A DNA stretch of 64,000 nucleotides from Stomoxys calcitrans (Eukaryota > Arthropoda > Insecta > Diptera > Muscidae), in the NCBI RefSeq assembly GCF_963082655.1, contig NC_081554.1:120169869-120233868 (forward strand). The letters run 5' to 3'. Below the pieces are notes generated by a model that saw nothing but the letters and a program-made list of their open reading frames with translations, searched no databases and had not been told where the DNA came from. Positions 34,214-46,900 of the stretch are shown piece after piece. The position numbers were made by a program, and so were the translations under genes. Numbering within the stretch: position 1 is the first letter of the stretch; each line of letters opens with the position of its first letter.

Positions 34214-34499
34214 TTTTTTCTGTGCAGGAGCTGCTATAAAATGTTGTGTGCTCTGCGCCATTTTCTCTCCTATATTTATGTCGTAAGACTCATAAGAAAA
34301 AGGTGGATTTTCTAAGCATATGGTTTATCTACCCTCAACAAAATTTGTTGCTCAAAACAGCAAAAATGTTTACCAAAACAACAGTTTTTGTCTGCTGAAA
34401 ATGGGAAAAGAGATATAACTGCTGTTTCAGCAAAAATAGGGCTTCTATATTAGCAAACATTTCGGTCAATATAAAAATCTGCTGAAAAATTTTATTTTT

Positions 34500-35296
34500 T
34501 ACACCCTCCACCATGGGATGGGGGTATACTTATTTCATCATTCTGTTTGTAACTCCTTAAAATACGCGTCTGAGACCCCATAAAGTATTCTTGATCGTCA
34601 TGACATTTTAAGTCGATCTAGCCATATCCGTCCGCCTGTCTGTCGACAGCATGCTAACTTTCGAAGGAGCAAAGCTAGGCGCTTAAAATTTTGCACAAAT
34701 ACTTTTATTAGTGTAGGTCGGTTGGGATTATAAATGGGTTATATCGGTCCACGATATCAAAACGTGGCTGCCATATAAACCGTTCTGGGATCTTGACTTC
34801 TTGAGCCGCTAGAAGGCAACATTCTTATCCGATTTGGCTGAAATCTTGCATGAAGTGTTTTTATTATGACTTCCAACAGCTGTGCTTAGTATAGTTCAAG
34901 TCGCTCCATAACCTGATATAGGTGTCATATAAACCTATTTGGGGTCTTGACTTCTTGAGCGTCTAGAGTGCGCAATTTCTATCCGATTTAGCTGAAATTT
35001 TGCATAAGGTATTTTGTTATGACTTTCAACAACTGTGCTAAGAATAGTTGACATCGGTTTATAACCTTATATAGCTGCCATATAAACCGATCTGGGGTCT
35101 TGACTTCTTGAGCGACTAGAGGGCACAATTATTATCCGATTTAGCTCAAATTTTGCATGATGTGTTTTGTTATGACTTTTAACTGATGTGCTAAATATGG
35201 TTCGAATCGGCCCATATCCTGGTATAGCTGCCATATAAACCGATCTGGGGTCTTGACTGCCGAACATAGCACGGCCATGCATGCTTTTACTTGTTT
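34500..35296 (-). repeat. mini-me/Helitron-like element
   Basis: 'ccctccaccatgggatggggg' start, core, short GTCY, four units, then an internal deletion into a decayed terminus 'tgccgaacatagcacggcca' and 'ttacttgtttt'. Confidence 0.75.
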
Positions 35297-35344
35297 TATT
35301 TTTTATGTTTGTCTGTAACTTGTTTTGATAACTTTAGGCATTTT

Positions 35345-36338
35345 TATACTCTTCGCCATAGGATGGGGGTATAATAATTTCGTCATTCTATTTGTAACTC
35401 CTCGAAATATTCCTCTGAGACCACATAGAGTGTATATATTCTTGCTCGTCATGACATTTTAAGTCGATCTAGCCATATCCGTCTGTCTGTCGAAAGCACG
35501 CTTACTTTCGAAGGAGTAAAGCCAGTCACTTGAAATTTTGCACGGAAACTTCTTATTAGCGTAGGTCGGTTTAGATTGTAAATGGGACATATCGGCCCTT
35601 GTTTTCATATAGCTGCCATATAAACCGATTTTGGATCTTGACTTCTTGTGTCACTAGACGGTGCAATTCTCACCCGATATAGCTGAAATTTTGCACGATG
35701 TGTTTTGTTATAATTTCCAATAATTGTGCTAAGTGTGGTTCAAATCGGTTCATAACCTGATATAGCTGTCATATAAAACGATCTGGGGTCTTGACTTCTT
35801 CAGCCTCTAGAGGTCGCAATTATTATCCGATTTGGCTGAAATTTTGTACAACAACTTCTCGCATACGTGTTATTTATGGTCTGAATCGGTATATAGCCGT
35901 GGGATTGTAAATGCGACATATCGGCCCTTGTTTTGATATAGCTACCATACCAACCGATCTTGGATCTTGACTTCTTGAGTCACTAGAGGGCGCAATTCCT
36001 ATCCGATTTGGCTGAAATTTTGCATGAGGTGTTTTGTTATAACTTCCAATAAATGTGTTAAGTATGGTTTAAATCGGTCCATAACCTGTAATAGCTCCCA
36101 TATAAATGATCTTGAATCTTAACTTCCTGACCCACTAGAGAGCGCAATTCTTGTCCGATTTGGCTAAAATTTTGTTATGACTTTCAACAGTTGTGCCAAA
36201 TATGGTTTTAATTGGTTCATAACCTCATATAGCTGAAATTTTACACAACGACTTCTACTATGGCCTTCAACATTCAGTTCAGTTTTGGTCCGGACCATCG
36301 GACAATAAGTTGATATAGCTCCAATATCATAGCAATTT
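35345..36338 (-). repeat. mini-me/Helitron-like element lacking the hairpin end
   Basis: Starts 'actcttcgccataggatggg' and runs through core, GTCY and five units. The end is lost where the next copy begins at 36341. Confidence 0.7.
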
Positions 36339-36340
36339 TT

Positions 36341-36705
36341 ATACCCTCCACCATAGGATGGGGGTATACTAATTTCGTCATTCTGTTTGTATCACCTCGA
36401 AATATGTGTCTTAGGCCCCATAAAGTAAATATATTCTTGATCGTCATGTCATTTAAAGTCGACCTAGCTGTGTCCGTCCGTCTGTCTGTTGAAAGCACGC
36501 TAACTTTCAAAGGAGTAAGGCTAGCCACTTGAAATTTTGCCCAAATAATTTTTATTAGTGTAGGTCGGTTGGGATTGTAAATGGGCTATATCGGTCCATG
36601 TTTTGATATAGCTGTCATATAAAGCGATTTGGGTCTTGACTTCTCGAGACTCTAGAGGGCGCAATTCTCGTCCGATTAGACTGAAATTTTGCACATGGTG
36701 TTTTG
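36341..36705 (-). repeat. mini-me/Helitron-like element, 3'-truncated
   Basis: Starts 'ataccctccaccataggatg', has the core and GTCY tract near 36430-36490 and one unit, then breaks off at about 36705 into unique DNA. Confidence 0.7.
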
Positions 36706-37366
36706 GTAAACCGGTCTTTCGATCATCCTTGTTCGGTTCATAGAAGCTATAATTTTTGCTGGTTTGACAGAAGTTTGGTATGTAGAATAACGAAGATAAT
36801 GTGAACAAATTCCGTACGAGTGGTACCAAGTGCTACGAGCAAAATAGTAGCGACATGTCCCTGCATCAGGATAAGTTTCGCACAATTTTAATTGCAAATA
36901 TAATTAAATGCTCATGAAATGTGCCGAATCAACCCTGCTTCAATGCTGTTGTCTTTGTTGCGTGTTGTTGTTTGACTTTTGGTTGGTTTTCTGACAAAGA
37001 AAAAAGTCCGCAATAATTTAATAGGCATTTTCGGTGCTAATGAAGTCAGTACTAGGCTTTAAGCAATAACAAGAAATTAAGTTTTATTTTTTTAAAAATT
37101 CTTCAAGTTTTTTTCAAAAGAAAAGTGCTCGGAGTTTATTCCGGAGTGGGAGTCGATACAAAATTAGTCGTCTCCACAGCCCTGGTCCACACTGCCCAAG
37201 TTATTGGTTAATCTGAGTTTCAGATTCAAGATTTACATGTGTCCAAATATCAAAATAGAATTAAAACTTATTTATACTTACCAATGAATTCTTATTCTCC
37301 ATTACCACTCACAAGGAATCTAACTTCAGTATGTTTATCGATTAGACATTAAAATTTAAGATTTGT
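36706..37366. other. Intergenic, no gene seen
   Basis: Unique DNA between the repeat cluster and the 3' end of the receptor gene; no motif recognised. Confidence 0.35.
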
Positions 37367-38054
37367 TTTATTCGATTTTATTACTTCTTATATGCTTGCT
37401 TATCATTTTTACAAGGAAGGATGCAATTAAGACATAACTTAACATAATCGTTAATGCCTTCGTAAAACTAGGATATACTTTATGTGTAGAACATTGAACA
37501 CAAATACAATAGAAAAAGGCAATCAAATAGAGACAGAATGGACAGACGAAAGTAGACGTAATAATAAATAGAATGATACAAACAAAGTAACTACACCTGA
37601 GTGTGAGAGACGGCAAGAGGATAACGCAATCCGGAGTTAGTCACTAAATAACATACAAAGGATGATTACATTGACGGTTATTAGAGATTGGAAAAGTAGA
37701 GGCTTAATGAAGTTTGGAGATAAACAAATATCGCAAAGTGTACGGGTATATATACAATGTGATGGTAGTTTGACGTCATTGTGGGAGTGTAAATCTAGCT
37801 GTTATGAGGTTAAAGTATCGTACGGCTTTTTTGGTAATATTACAAATTAGGAGAAACATTTGGGAGAAGACGAGACGTTAATGGGACGGGATGAGGAGTT
37901 GCATACTATCTACAAACTACAAAAATAATTTACTTTTGTTTGTCTTAGGGTTGATTCTGTTTCTGCTGGCTGCAGTGTAAAGCATTGCCAGCCGCGTCGC
38001 TTAAAACTAAATTCTAGATATTTACAAAGAAGTTGAAATTAGTCAACGCGCGAT
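37367..38054 (-). other. Candidate 3' UTR of the Ryk-family gene
   Basis: This is non-repetitive DNA directly downstream of the stop codon at 38055. On the minus strand two AATAAA signals lie at 37372-37367 and 37382-37377 and could end the transcript. The open frame 37368-37616 in this region is hydrophobic, AT-rich and probably chance. UTR status is inferred from position only. Confidence 0.4.
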
Positions 38055-41000
38055 TTACACATAACGCGTGATTTGTGTGTGAAACTCCGACAAACAGACT
38101 TGCAGTTGGCCAAACGAAGGCCGTTCCGTTGGAAGTGAAGCCCAGCAATAGGCCATAATAGTAAATCTGCCAAAGAAAAGAAAAATTGTAAAGAATTTTT
38201 ATAAGCAAATGAAGTGTATCGAAAAAAAGTTATAAAATGCATTCAATTTGTTAAAAATACAATGGGTGTGTGAGATCAAGCAATTACTTACAGTTCATCG
38301 GGACAGTTGAATGGTTGCGCGAGTCTGTAGCCATCCTTGAGATAATGTTCCATCTCGTAGGGATCTATTTCGGCGTAAGGCATCTTAGCTAAAGTACACA
38401 TCTCCCACATTAGAACACCGAAAGACCACACATCGCTACCTTCATTAAAATGTTTCTTTTGTATAGCTTCCAGTGACATCCATTTAATGGGACGATTCTC
38501 CCCGTCACCGAGGCAATGATAGTCGCCAGGGAATAAATCGCGACTTAAGGAGCTGTCACAAAGTTTGACACGCAGCTGGTCGTCAATGCTGGACAAACGA
38601 AAAAAATGAAACAAAAAGATATATGATTATAACATAAAAATACTAGTCTTTAGCTTTTCCGAGTTTCTTTTTTTTTATTTGAACTAGATGGCCCGATCCG
38701 CTTCGCTACACCTCGATTCCTCCGACACTTGTCGAAGACTTTTTATACCAGTCGCTTATAGTCGCGATACACTTATCCTATCGAAGGGCTTGGTCCCTAG
38801 CATTAATATCACACGCAAAAATATTGTAAATACAGATATATTTTCTATCTGAGCAAAAATTTGTTGTCGTTTTCGGAGTTTACATTCGCATTCCTGGCTT
38901 ACTGGCCTTTATTCAATGAAAAAAGAAAAATAAATCGTTTTTTGAGCTTCACTCTACACAAGATTTAAGCAAGCCAAGCGAATTTTCATTTCCTGTAACA
39001 ACCCATCTTTACTAAAGACGAAGTTCCTAAAAGTTTGCCCATAACTAAAGTGGAGCGAAACTGTTGCACAGTTACTTTAAAAAAAGCCCTCCTCCAATAA
39101 AAACACATTTTTTTGTCTCAAAGATATTTCAAGTGTTTTATTTTTTATTTTTTTGCGTGCAGATTCATACTCTACTGTCAAAGACCTTTCATTAAAATCC
39201 CATATTATCCCGTAGTCTTCTCGATATGACATCCTTTTCATTTCCATTTTGTGTCAATGGGCATGCATTCCCGTTTAAGGGGTGGGCAGCCCCCAAGAAA
39301 CTCTAAGATAAAAATTTTTATATGAGAGTTATAATTTACTTTAAAATGCATTTCAGGAGGCTTTTTGGGGGTTGGGTGACTCCCAGACACCTTAGGCTAA
39401 GATTGCATATCAGTTTCGTACTCTACTTCCAATTACCATTCATTTGATAGCCATATTGTCCCAATATGTAAACATGTCCGTTTGGTTGGTGTTAGGGTGG
39501 GGCGTCCCCCAGGTTATTTGACCCCAACGTTTTAGAACAATTTATGCTTTTGGGTTACCATAAGGTCCCATCTCCGTACCGTACCCGTACTGTACCCACA
39601 AAAGTAAGTACCCTATTTTCGCCTGGGGCCAGACTTTACTATCTGTGAAAAATTTGTGAAAATTACGGATAAAAAAAAAACAAGCAAAGCGCAACATTTT
39701 CTCATGTATATAACGGGTGTGCGTTTCAAAAATAAACTTTAGGTTTTTTGAGCCACTCTAATGTATGTACTTACACACAATTTCTTGCTGCAATATCTTT
39801 ATGTATTACACCATGATTGTGCAAATGCTCCATGGCCATGGCCAACTGCGATGACATCAACACCGTCTGGATGGTGGTCACACTTCGGGCATAAGCTGGC
39901 TCTTGCAAAAATAATTTTAAGTTTCTTGAGTTGCTAGCAGCGGCATACAAAACAAAGGGCGTGGTATAATCCTCAATCGATACGCCCAATATGGACAGAA
40001 CATTGGGATGAGCGGCTTCGTACAACATCATGCCCTCCTGCAATAACAAAGTCACCTGCATCTGATTGGCATGTTGGGCCACTGTCTTCACCAAGACCTC
40101 CTGGCAGTCATTATAAGTACCGCGATAAATGCGCCCATAGGTGCCCTCCTGCAGCAAACACGAGAGACGTACGCGACACTTTTGTACATTCAATTCGTTG
40201 AGACGTCGACTAAACTCTTCCGGCTCATGCTCGTACTCCCGGAAGGGTCGCGTCAGTGTGGCATATGTAGGTGTAATGGTGGAGGGACATGCATAAATAG
40301 AATTGTGCGCTGTCGAGGAGATGGTGGGCAATCGCTGAAAGCTGGCAGTTTTTATAAGATGGACTCCATGATGGTTGGGTCGTTTTGTTGGACCCTTGGC
40401 ACAATAAGCAATCAATATTAAGATTGTCACAAGGATTAAAGCTAAAACAACGCCAATTATTAATGTTATTAAACTGCCAGTTGGGGGAGCTATTGTCTCC
40501 TTCAACATGGGATCAAACTCATGCAATATTCCTCCACCCATGGGCATGCCACCTGTATTGGCACTATTATCACTGTGGTGGTGATTGTTGACGCCATCCT
40601 CTGACGAGTGTTCCTCCAGGCGCGTACTGTCAACCACAGACGATGTGTCGTGCATGAATCCATCGCCACCCAAGCCACTGTGTGGCATACCAACGCCTCC
40701 AACCCCATTAAACTCAACACTCTGGTGTGGTTCGTTGTGACTATCCTCTTGCAGACCGGCCTGACATTTTTTCTTACGTCTAAACACCAAATCCGTTATG
40801 TTATGCGTCTGTTGATCTAGTATAATTTCCACAGCTATGGTCACTTCAACCTCAGCATCGCGAAGGCCGGAGCATTTCATGCCAATGGCGAATGTCTGCG
40901 GTTCTAAGGGTATTTCGCCTATGCGCGAAATATTCACTGTTGGCCGCGGCAACACCGACGGATCTGAAGTGATTATGTTGAGACTGTAGGCCAGCGGATT

Positions 41001-41122
41001 ATGTGCCAAGCTCTGCCATGTAAATGATATTTCATTAATGTTCGCCGGCACAGGAACGGCAAAGTTTAAGGCATAATCATTGACTTGGCCCTCGCGTACG
41101 TAGTACAATTCGGCAGACACAC
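38055..41122 (-). CDS. Ryk/Derailed-family WIF-domain receptor pseudokinase (3' three exons)
   Basis: Single-pass Wnt-binding receptor of the Ryk family (fly derailed, Drl-2, doughnut), which guides axons. Exons on the minus strand are 41122-39775, 38588-38292 and 38166-38055; introns are 39774-38589 and 38291-38167, all GT-AG with matching phases. Exon one here opens inside the WIF domain at AELYYVREG and includes the FRRKKKC end of WIF, an Asn/His/Ser-rich juxtamembrane stretch, a TM segment (LITLIIGVVLALILV...) and the kinase N-lobe with QEGTYGRIYRG, the Lys in LVKTV and HKDIAARN. Exon two has CDSSLSRD in place of DFG and the substrate lobe. The last exon ends in SEFHTQITRYV. The altered glycine loop and DFG are typical of Ryk pseudokinases. 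The protein tail looks most like doughnut/Drl-2 from memory; the paralogue is not certain. The signal-peptide exon lies upstream and was not found. Confidence 0.9.
38167..38291 (-). other. Ryk-family gene, last intron
   Basis: 125-bp intron: donor ct/gtaagtaatt, acceptor tttctttggcag/a. It splits a Leu codon (CT|A) and restores the family's conserved stretch after CPDEL. Confidence 0.85.
38589..39774 (-). other. Ryk-family gene intron with repeat insertions
   Basis: 1186-bp intron: donor gt/gtaagtac, acceptor ttcgtttgtccag/c, splitting a Val codon. It contains fragments of the GGGGTGTTTTGGG repeat family (about 38684-38740, 39140-39620). Confidence 0.8.
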
Positions 41123-41752
41123 CTGCAAGGAAGAGGGAGGAGAAAAAAACCTTAGATAACATGGTATTACTCGAATTTATTTAAAACTTTAGAATAGAGT
41201 CCCCATCCACGCCACCCCTAACGTCGGAAAGACATTAAGAACCTTTTTTTGGTTTGTTTTTAAGTTTCGCATCTCACCCCTACAAATGTGACGGTAGTAT
41301 TATTTGGCTGAAACAAGCAAAATAGGCGATGGCACCAAAAAGCAATTCCTTAAAAACTCAAATTGAATTATGACTCGAAACAAAACGGAAGCGCAATGCA
41401 GAAGTTTAAAGGATAAAAGAGAAATCTTCGCTAGCAATGAAATTTAAAATACCAAATACGCCAAATTGAATCACATCCATTTGATTTCTTCACTTTGCTA
41501 AATTAATTGGATTTTGAATGAACAATTTCAGAACGCGAAAAACAGATGGGGATTGTGGCCACAACAACACAACGTTGAGATTGCCCAAGACAGAAGAGTT
41601 TTCGTTTGTCTTTTCCTCTTAACCAGTGATGGGCATACTCACACAATTACAATTGTTGCGTACATCGTAAGAATTGGGAAACAATATTCTATAGTTTATT
41701 AGTGCCCATCGCTACTGTAAATAGTGACCTAGGAGACATATTCACAGTAGGC
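41123..41752. other. Ryk-family intron segment between exon 2 and the LTR element
   Basis: Directly upstream of the exon is a long pyrimidine tract ending ccttgcag, a strong splice acceptor. The rest is AT-rich intron sequence with a hAT-like inverted repeat (41624-41717) and the retrotransposon's target site at 41749-41752. Confidence 0.6.
41624..41717. mobile_element. Possible 94-bp hAT-like MITE
   Basis: Ends cagtgatgggca and tgcccatcgctactg are imperfect inverted repeats resembling hAT termini (CAGTGATGGGCA type); the right one carries three extra bases. No matching 8-bp target duplication was found, so this is tentative. Confidence 0.35.
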
Positions 41753-43561
41753 TGTAATGGTCTCTTTTCGTTATCACGTAACAGTGGTATGAAAAGGATT
41801 TCGTTCGGACTTCAGAGAGGACTGCACGTTCTTAGAAAAGGCTAGGACTCGCCGGATGGGGTGGGGTTCTTGTGCTCTCTTAAATCCTCCATCGACCAAA
41901 ACAAGAAATCGAACGTGCAAAGCTATAGTATGTACTAATTAAATATCGGAAGGACGTTAATCGGACTATGACTGACTCTAATATTAAAAAAATTAAGTCA
42001 TTTCACCTTACATATGTGGGTCTATTGCTCTTAAAGACCCCTTGCCCACGCCGACCTATGTTCTCATAAAGTCCCTTCTCATTTTATGGAGAACCCCTGA
42101 ATGGACACCGATTTTGGCTTGGCCCCCTTTTAACTTCTTAAACAAAAATTAGCCCATATTTAATTATTCAATTCTTATTCTAGAAAACAAAGGTATTCTC
42201 TTAAACGTATTATATAGGTAATGACCTTGGTAATTAAGTAAATCTAAATATCAAAAAAAAAAACAATAGAATAATGATAGAATGATAGAAACAACTTACA
42301 TGTCTAACTCCGAACATCCATTATGCTGAGGCCTCTGCATGCGGTGAAAACGTTCGCTGGGAATAACTTTATATTAAAACTAATGATATGTACTTATAAT
42401 TACAAACTCGCCAAAATGTATCAAAATGAACTATTATTTACATTGATATGAAAAGTAAATAACGAGTACGTACTTAAAAAAACAAAACAAACTCGCTAAA
42501 TAGAAGTATAAGAGTTTGCAATATTACTACTCAGTTACTCATTCAATCTGTGGTTACAACAACAACATTACTTAGTTACTTTTAATCTCTTTTCTCTGCT
42601 ATGCTTTGAGACAAGTAGCCTAAGTTAGCGGGGAGGTGGAGGGAAGACGAGATCAACTCCCCATTAACCACAGCCACTGTAAGTCTGTCTCAGAGAGTTA
42701 AAATTTTGTGAGAAAGAGAACAATAGAATAACAAGGAATAGCAAAGAATAGATATTTGAGAATAAAAAAAAAGAAATATCAAGGAAGCACGGGGTGATGA
42801 ATGAAAATGGCAAATGCAAATAATGAATGAAAATGATGAATGAAAATGATGAATGAAATCAAAATCACTTAACAGCAACAAAATATCCACGTTATAAATG
42901 TAACCTTGCGAGTCCAGGAAGGGCGGTTAAATAAATTTAAAATCAAACAAAGGTATTTATAGCACTTGTCGTCCAAATCAAATTGTGCTGATGGTATAAA
43001 AATTCCAATGCTTCCAAATGGTATGCCACTGCTCTAACCTCGCCGAGTGTAACTCCAAATGTCTGGACAGCAGAATTATGATCAATTCCCATTCACTAAG
43101 CCTCCTTCTATATCAATCTTTGGTCATACATATCCAAATCACCAGGATCATACAATTGAATTGGCCACGTGGGGCCTTAAGTTATCGGTCGACCCACGTG
43201 GACCCCTTTTAAAATCGTGGACACAAATCTTGAAGAAAATGATGGATTTAGCAAATTCACTTCAAATCTATGCAAAAACACTACCTTTATAGCACTTGCT
43301 AATTGTCACAATTCCACCTGACAGGAAATAATTAAAACCCGTGAACGAGCACTGGCAAGACGTTGTTCACTGTGTATTTACCCAAAGTATTTTAGGCCAC
43401 TAATTTCGATCTTTACTTCACCGGCACTGAATGGGAATGAGCACTAAAACTGAAATAGCAGATGTCATAACCTATGCGCCAGTCGGTTCAATTCATGTTG
43501 TCCCCTTGAAGCATGATACCGCTAGGTATGACAGAACAAAGAAGAGATGAGGAAAAAAAAA

Positions 43562-43601
<40 letters not shown>

Positions 43602-43854
43602 AGAGATTGAAATCTTGATTCCACCAACAATTCCCCTTACAGCAGAATGCAATCGAAACGGCTCCCCTCATCCTATAATAGGCGCTGCTGCCAATGAGCA
43701 TACAAATCAATGCAAATAAATGATGTCAACTATTCTAATCTGAAAACCTCTAACCTAATCGTAAAGCTATATGAGGACACCACTGTAGATAAAAAGAGCA
43801 CTATCAAGGTGTTTAATGTTATAAATCCGTGACAGAAAATATATAGCCGTCACA
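41753..43854 (-). repeat. 3' LTR
   Basis: 2102 bp, bounded tgtaatgg...gtcaca on the plus strand. It contains a poly(A) run (43554-43598, interrupted once) that has the same length in the other LTR. Confidence 0.93.
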
Positions 43855-43906
43855 AAGCAGGTAGATTTTCATTTATCCCAATGAAAATATATCTGGAAAC
43901 GGCCAA

Positions 43907-46900
43907 CTATGCCGGCTTTAAATCCTTTCCATGATAGGTACCTATAGGATTTCCTTCATGGTCAACTAATTCATAGTAGCAATTCCCTACTCGTCTGACA
44001 ATCTTGCACTGTAGCCACCGTGGTGCCAATTTCGAATTAAAGTTGTCGGCCTTCCGGCTTTGGACAAAATTCCTTCTATACGCGATGTCCCCTTCCTTAT
44101 ACTCTATGGCTCTTGATCGCAAATTATATATCCTTTGGCATGAGTTATACGCGGATTCCAAATTCTCTTTCACATTTTGTCGAATGATTTGCAGCTTATC
44201 CGAATGACATATATCCTCACCTTCGTTAAGTCCATCCAAACGTCTCAGGAGTTCATACGACCCACCGTGCGTAATCATTGGGTATCCAAATAGGACGTGG
44301 TATGGGGAGTAACCTATGGAAGTATGAACGAGGCTACGTAAGGCTATAGAAATGCTATCCAGATGGACATCCCATTCTCGTTGGTCCCGTTTCAGGTAAG
44401 ATCGCACCGAAGCCAAGATCGAGCGATTGAGACGTTCGGATGCATTGGACTGTGGACTATATGGTGCAGTAAAAACGTGTCGAATACCGTACCTTCCCAT
44501 GAGTTCCTTAAATTGTACCGACCGAAACTGGCTCCCATTATCTGTCACAATGTACTCCGGGACTCCATAATAAGTAAAAAGGAAAGACTGAAGAAAATCG
44601 GAAACGTCACTGGCTGTAAAACGCTTCACAGCTTTTAATATAGGAAATTTCGAAAAGTGGTCAAGTAATACAAGTATCCCAATATGTCCCATTTTCGATC
44701 TAGGATATGGCCCAAGGAAATCCATATACACTCGCTGGAATGGCCTCTCACTAACTACACGATCACCCATAAGGGGTCTCAAGACAACGTTCGGAGCCTT
44801 GGATTGTTTGCACTCCACACACTTATTTATAAAATTCCTAACTTCCACTGTCATTTTAGGCCAAAACAGGTTCCTCCGTATCTTCTCCAGGGTCTTACCT
44901 ATGCCGCAATGGGCAGAATTAGGCGAGGAGTGACATCTGCGTATAACACCTGCTGTTAATTCCCCCGGCACCCACAATTTCCAGTTCGAAGCTTCGCTAA
45001 AAGGATTGCCATCCGAGAAATTCGTGCGCTTATATATAAAATTATCGATGATCTTCAGATCCGGAAGATTACACTGCTCCTTTAGAATCGAACTACGCAA
45101 ATCTGTGTATTTGGGCCCACTAAACGCCGGGGACTGTAAATCAATATCAGGTCCAGTGTCCTCAAGAGAAAATGATTCCAGCGACAGGCGGGAAAGAGCA
45201 TCCGGTACAGTCTGAAGACTACCTCTTCGATGCTCAATCTTGAAATCGAAGCCTTGCAGCTTCAGCGACCACCGCACCAAGCGACCATTCAAGTCGGTCT
45301 GCCGCATCAGCCACTGTAGACTGGCGTGGTCTGTGACTACCTTGAATCTATGGCCTTCCACGTATTCTCTGAACTTCTCGATCGATTTTAAAGCCGCCAA
45401 GCACTCCAGTTCAGTAATTGAATAATTCCTCTGGGACTTATTCAGTTTATAGGAAAAGAATGATATAGGTCTTTCAACCCCCTCTTCGTCCTCCTGGGCC
45501 AAAACACCTCCAATTCCAACCTTCGAGGCGTCACATTGAATCACGAAGGGTTTGTCGAAGTCCGGTGTAATGAGAACGGGAGCACTTGTCAAACGGGTTT
45601 TAAGGGTCTCGAATGCCTCGTCCGCCTCTTTCGTCCAAGCAAATCGGGTCGTCTTCTTCGTCAAATCGGAAATGGGTGCGGTCAGAGCAGAAAAGCCATC
45701 AATAAATCGTCTGTACCAACTGGCCAGACCCAGAAATTGCCTCACCTCCCGAACAGACTTTGGTGGTAATAGATCTCTTATCGCCGAAATTTTGTCGGGA
45801 TCGGTCTTTATCACCCCATTTCCGATGACATACCCAAGGTACTTCACTTGCCTCAAACACCACCTACACTTATCAATATTCAGTGTGAGACCAGCCTTCC
45901 TTAGACACTGTGAGACCTCTATAAGCAATTCAAGGTGATCCGCAAACGATTGTGATACGAGCAAAAGGTCGTCCAAATAAATAAATACCTGATGTCTCAG
46001 ATTGGCCGGAATAACAACATCCATTAGGCGACTCATGGTTTGGGGGGCATTCGTCAATCCGAAAGGCATCACACAAAACCTATACAAAGGCCTATTGGGT
46101 ACGGTGAAAGCCGTCATGTCCCTTGAATCTCGAGCCAGCCCAATCTGCCAAAATGCATGTTTTAGATCCAAGGAGGTTATATATTCCGCCTTAGGCAAAC
46201 GGGACAGTATATTACTTATCTTAGGTTGAGGATATGCATCCTTTACTGTCACCGCATTGAGCCTCCTTGAATCTAAACATAGCCTTGACTTGCCATTCCT
46301 CCTGACGAGAGTGACTGGGCTGCTCCAAGGACAGTTCGGCGGCGCGACCTCGATGACCCCCAAACGTAGCATCTCATCTACTTCCGCATGTATCAAACGC
46401 TCTATGGCGGGAGATACAGAAAAGTACCTCTGCTTTACGGGTCTCGCGCCAGTCTCGACCTCAATGGTATGCTCCAGCAACGATGTTCTACCCAAGCCCT
46501 CTCGCTTGAAGGACGGAAATAATTCAATTACGGTGTTGAGCCTCGTCTGCATATCAGCTGTGAGCGCATGTCCATCCGGCACAGCTGTCCGAGATACTTC
46601 GTTAACCTCTAGGCCAACCAAGTTCAAAAGGGCGAATGATTTCACAAAGTCTATTCCTAAATACAATTCGTACTTCAAATCCGGAACAATATAGACCCTA
46701 AAACCCTTTTTCTCGCCACGAAATCCAATATCGCAGTCCACATAACCGGCGATATTACACTGAGAGCCTCCTGCGGTCGAAATTGTCTCACGCAATCGCC
46801 TATACGGTACATCTCTTTCTAAGAATGATCTAGCTGCGGTTCCTCCAATGCAAGTGACAGATGCACCCGTATCAACCAGTCCCAAAAGATCCATTCCTAA

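Noticed and set aside
41123..41162. Apparent signal peptide (MLSKVFFSSLFLAG) before the Ryk WIF domain
   Set aside because: The bases are a pyrimidine tract ending in ccttgcag, a splice acceptor. The exon starts at 41122, and a Gly codon split by the intron fits the family's conserved text before AELYYV.
43513..43719. Lys-rich frame in the LTR (and its copy at 50940-51146)
   Set aside because: It is translation of the poly(A) tract within the LTR.
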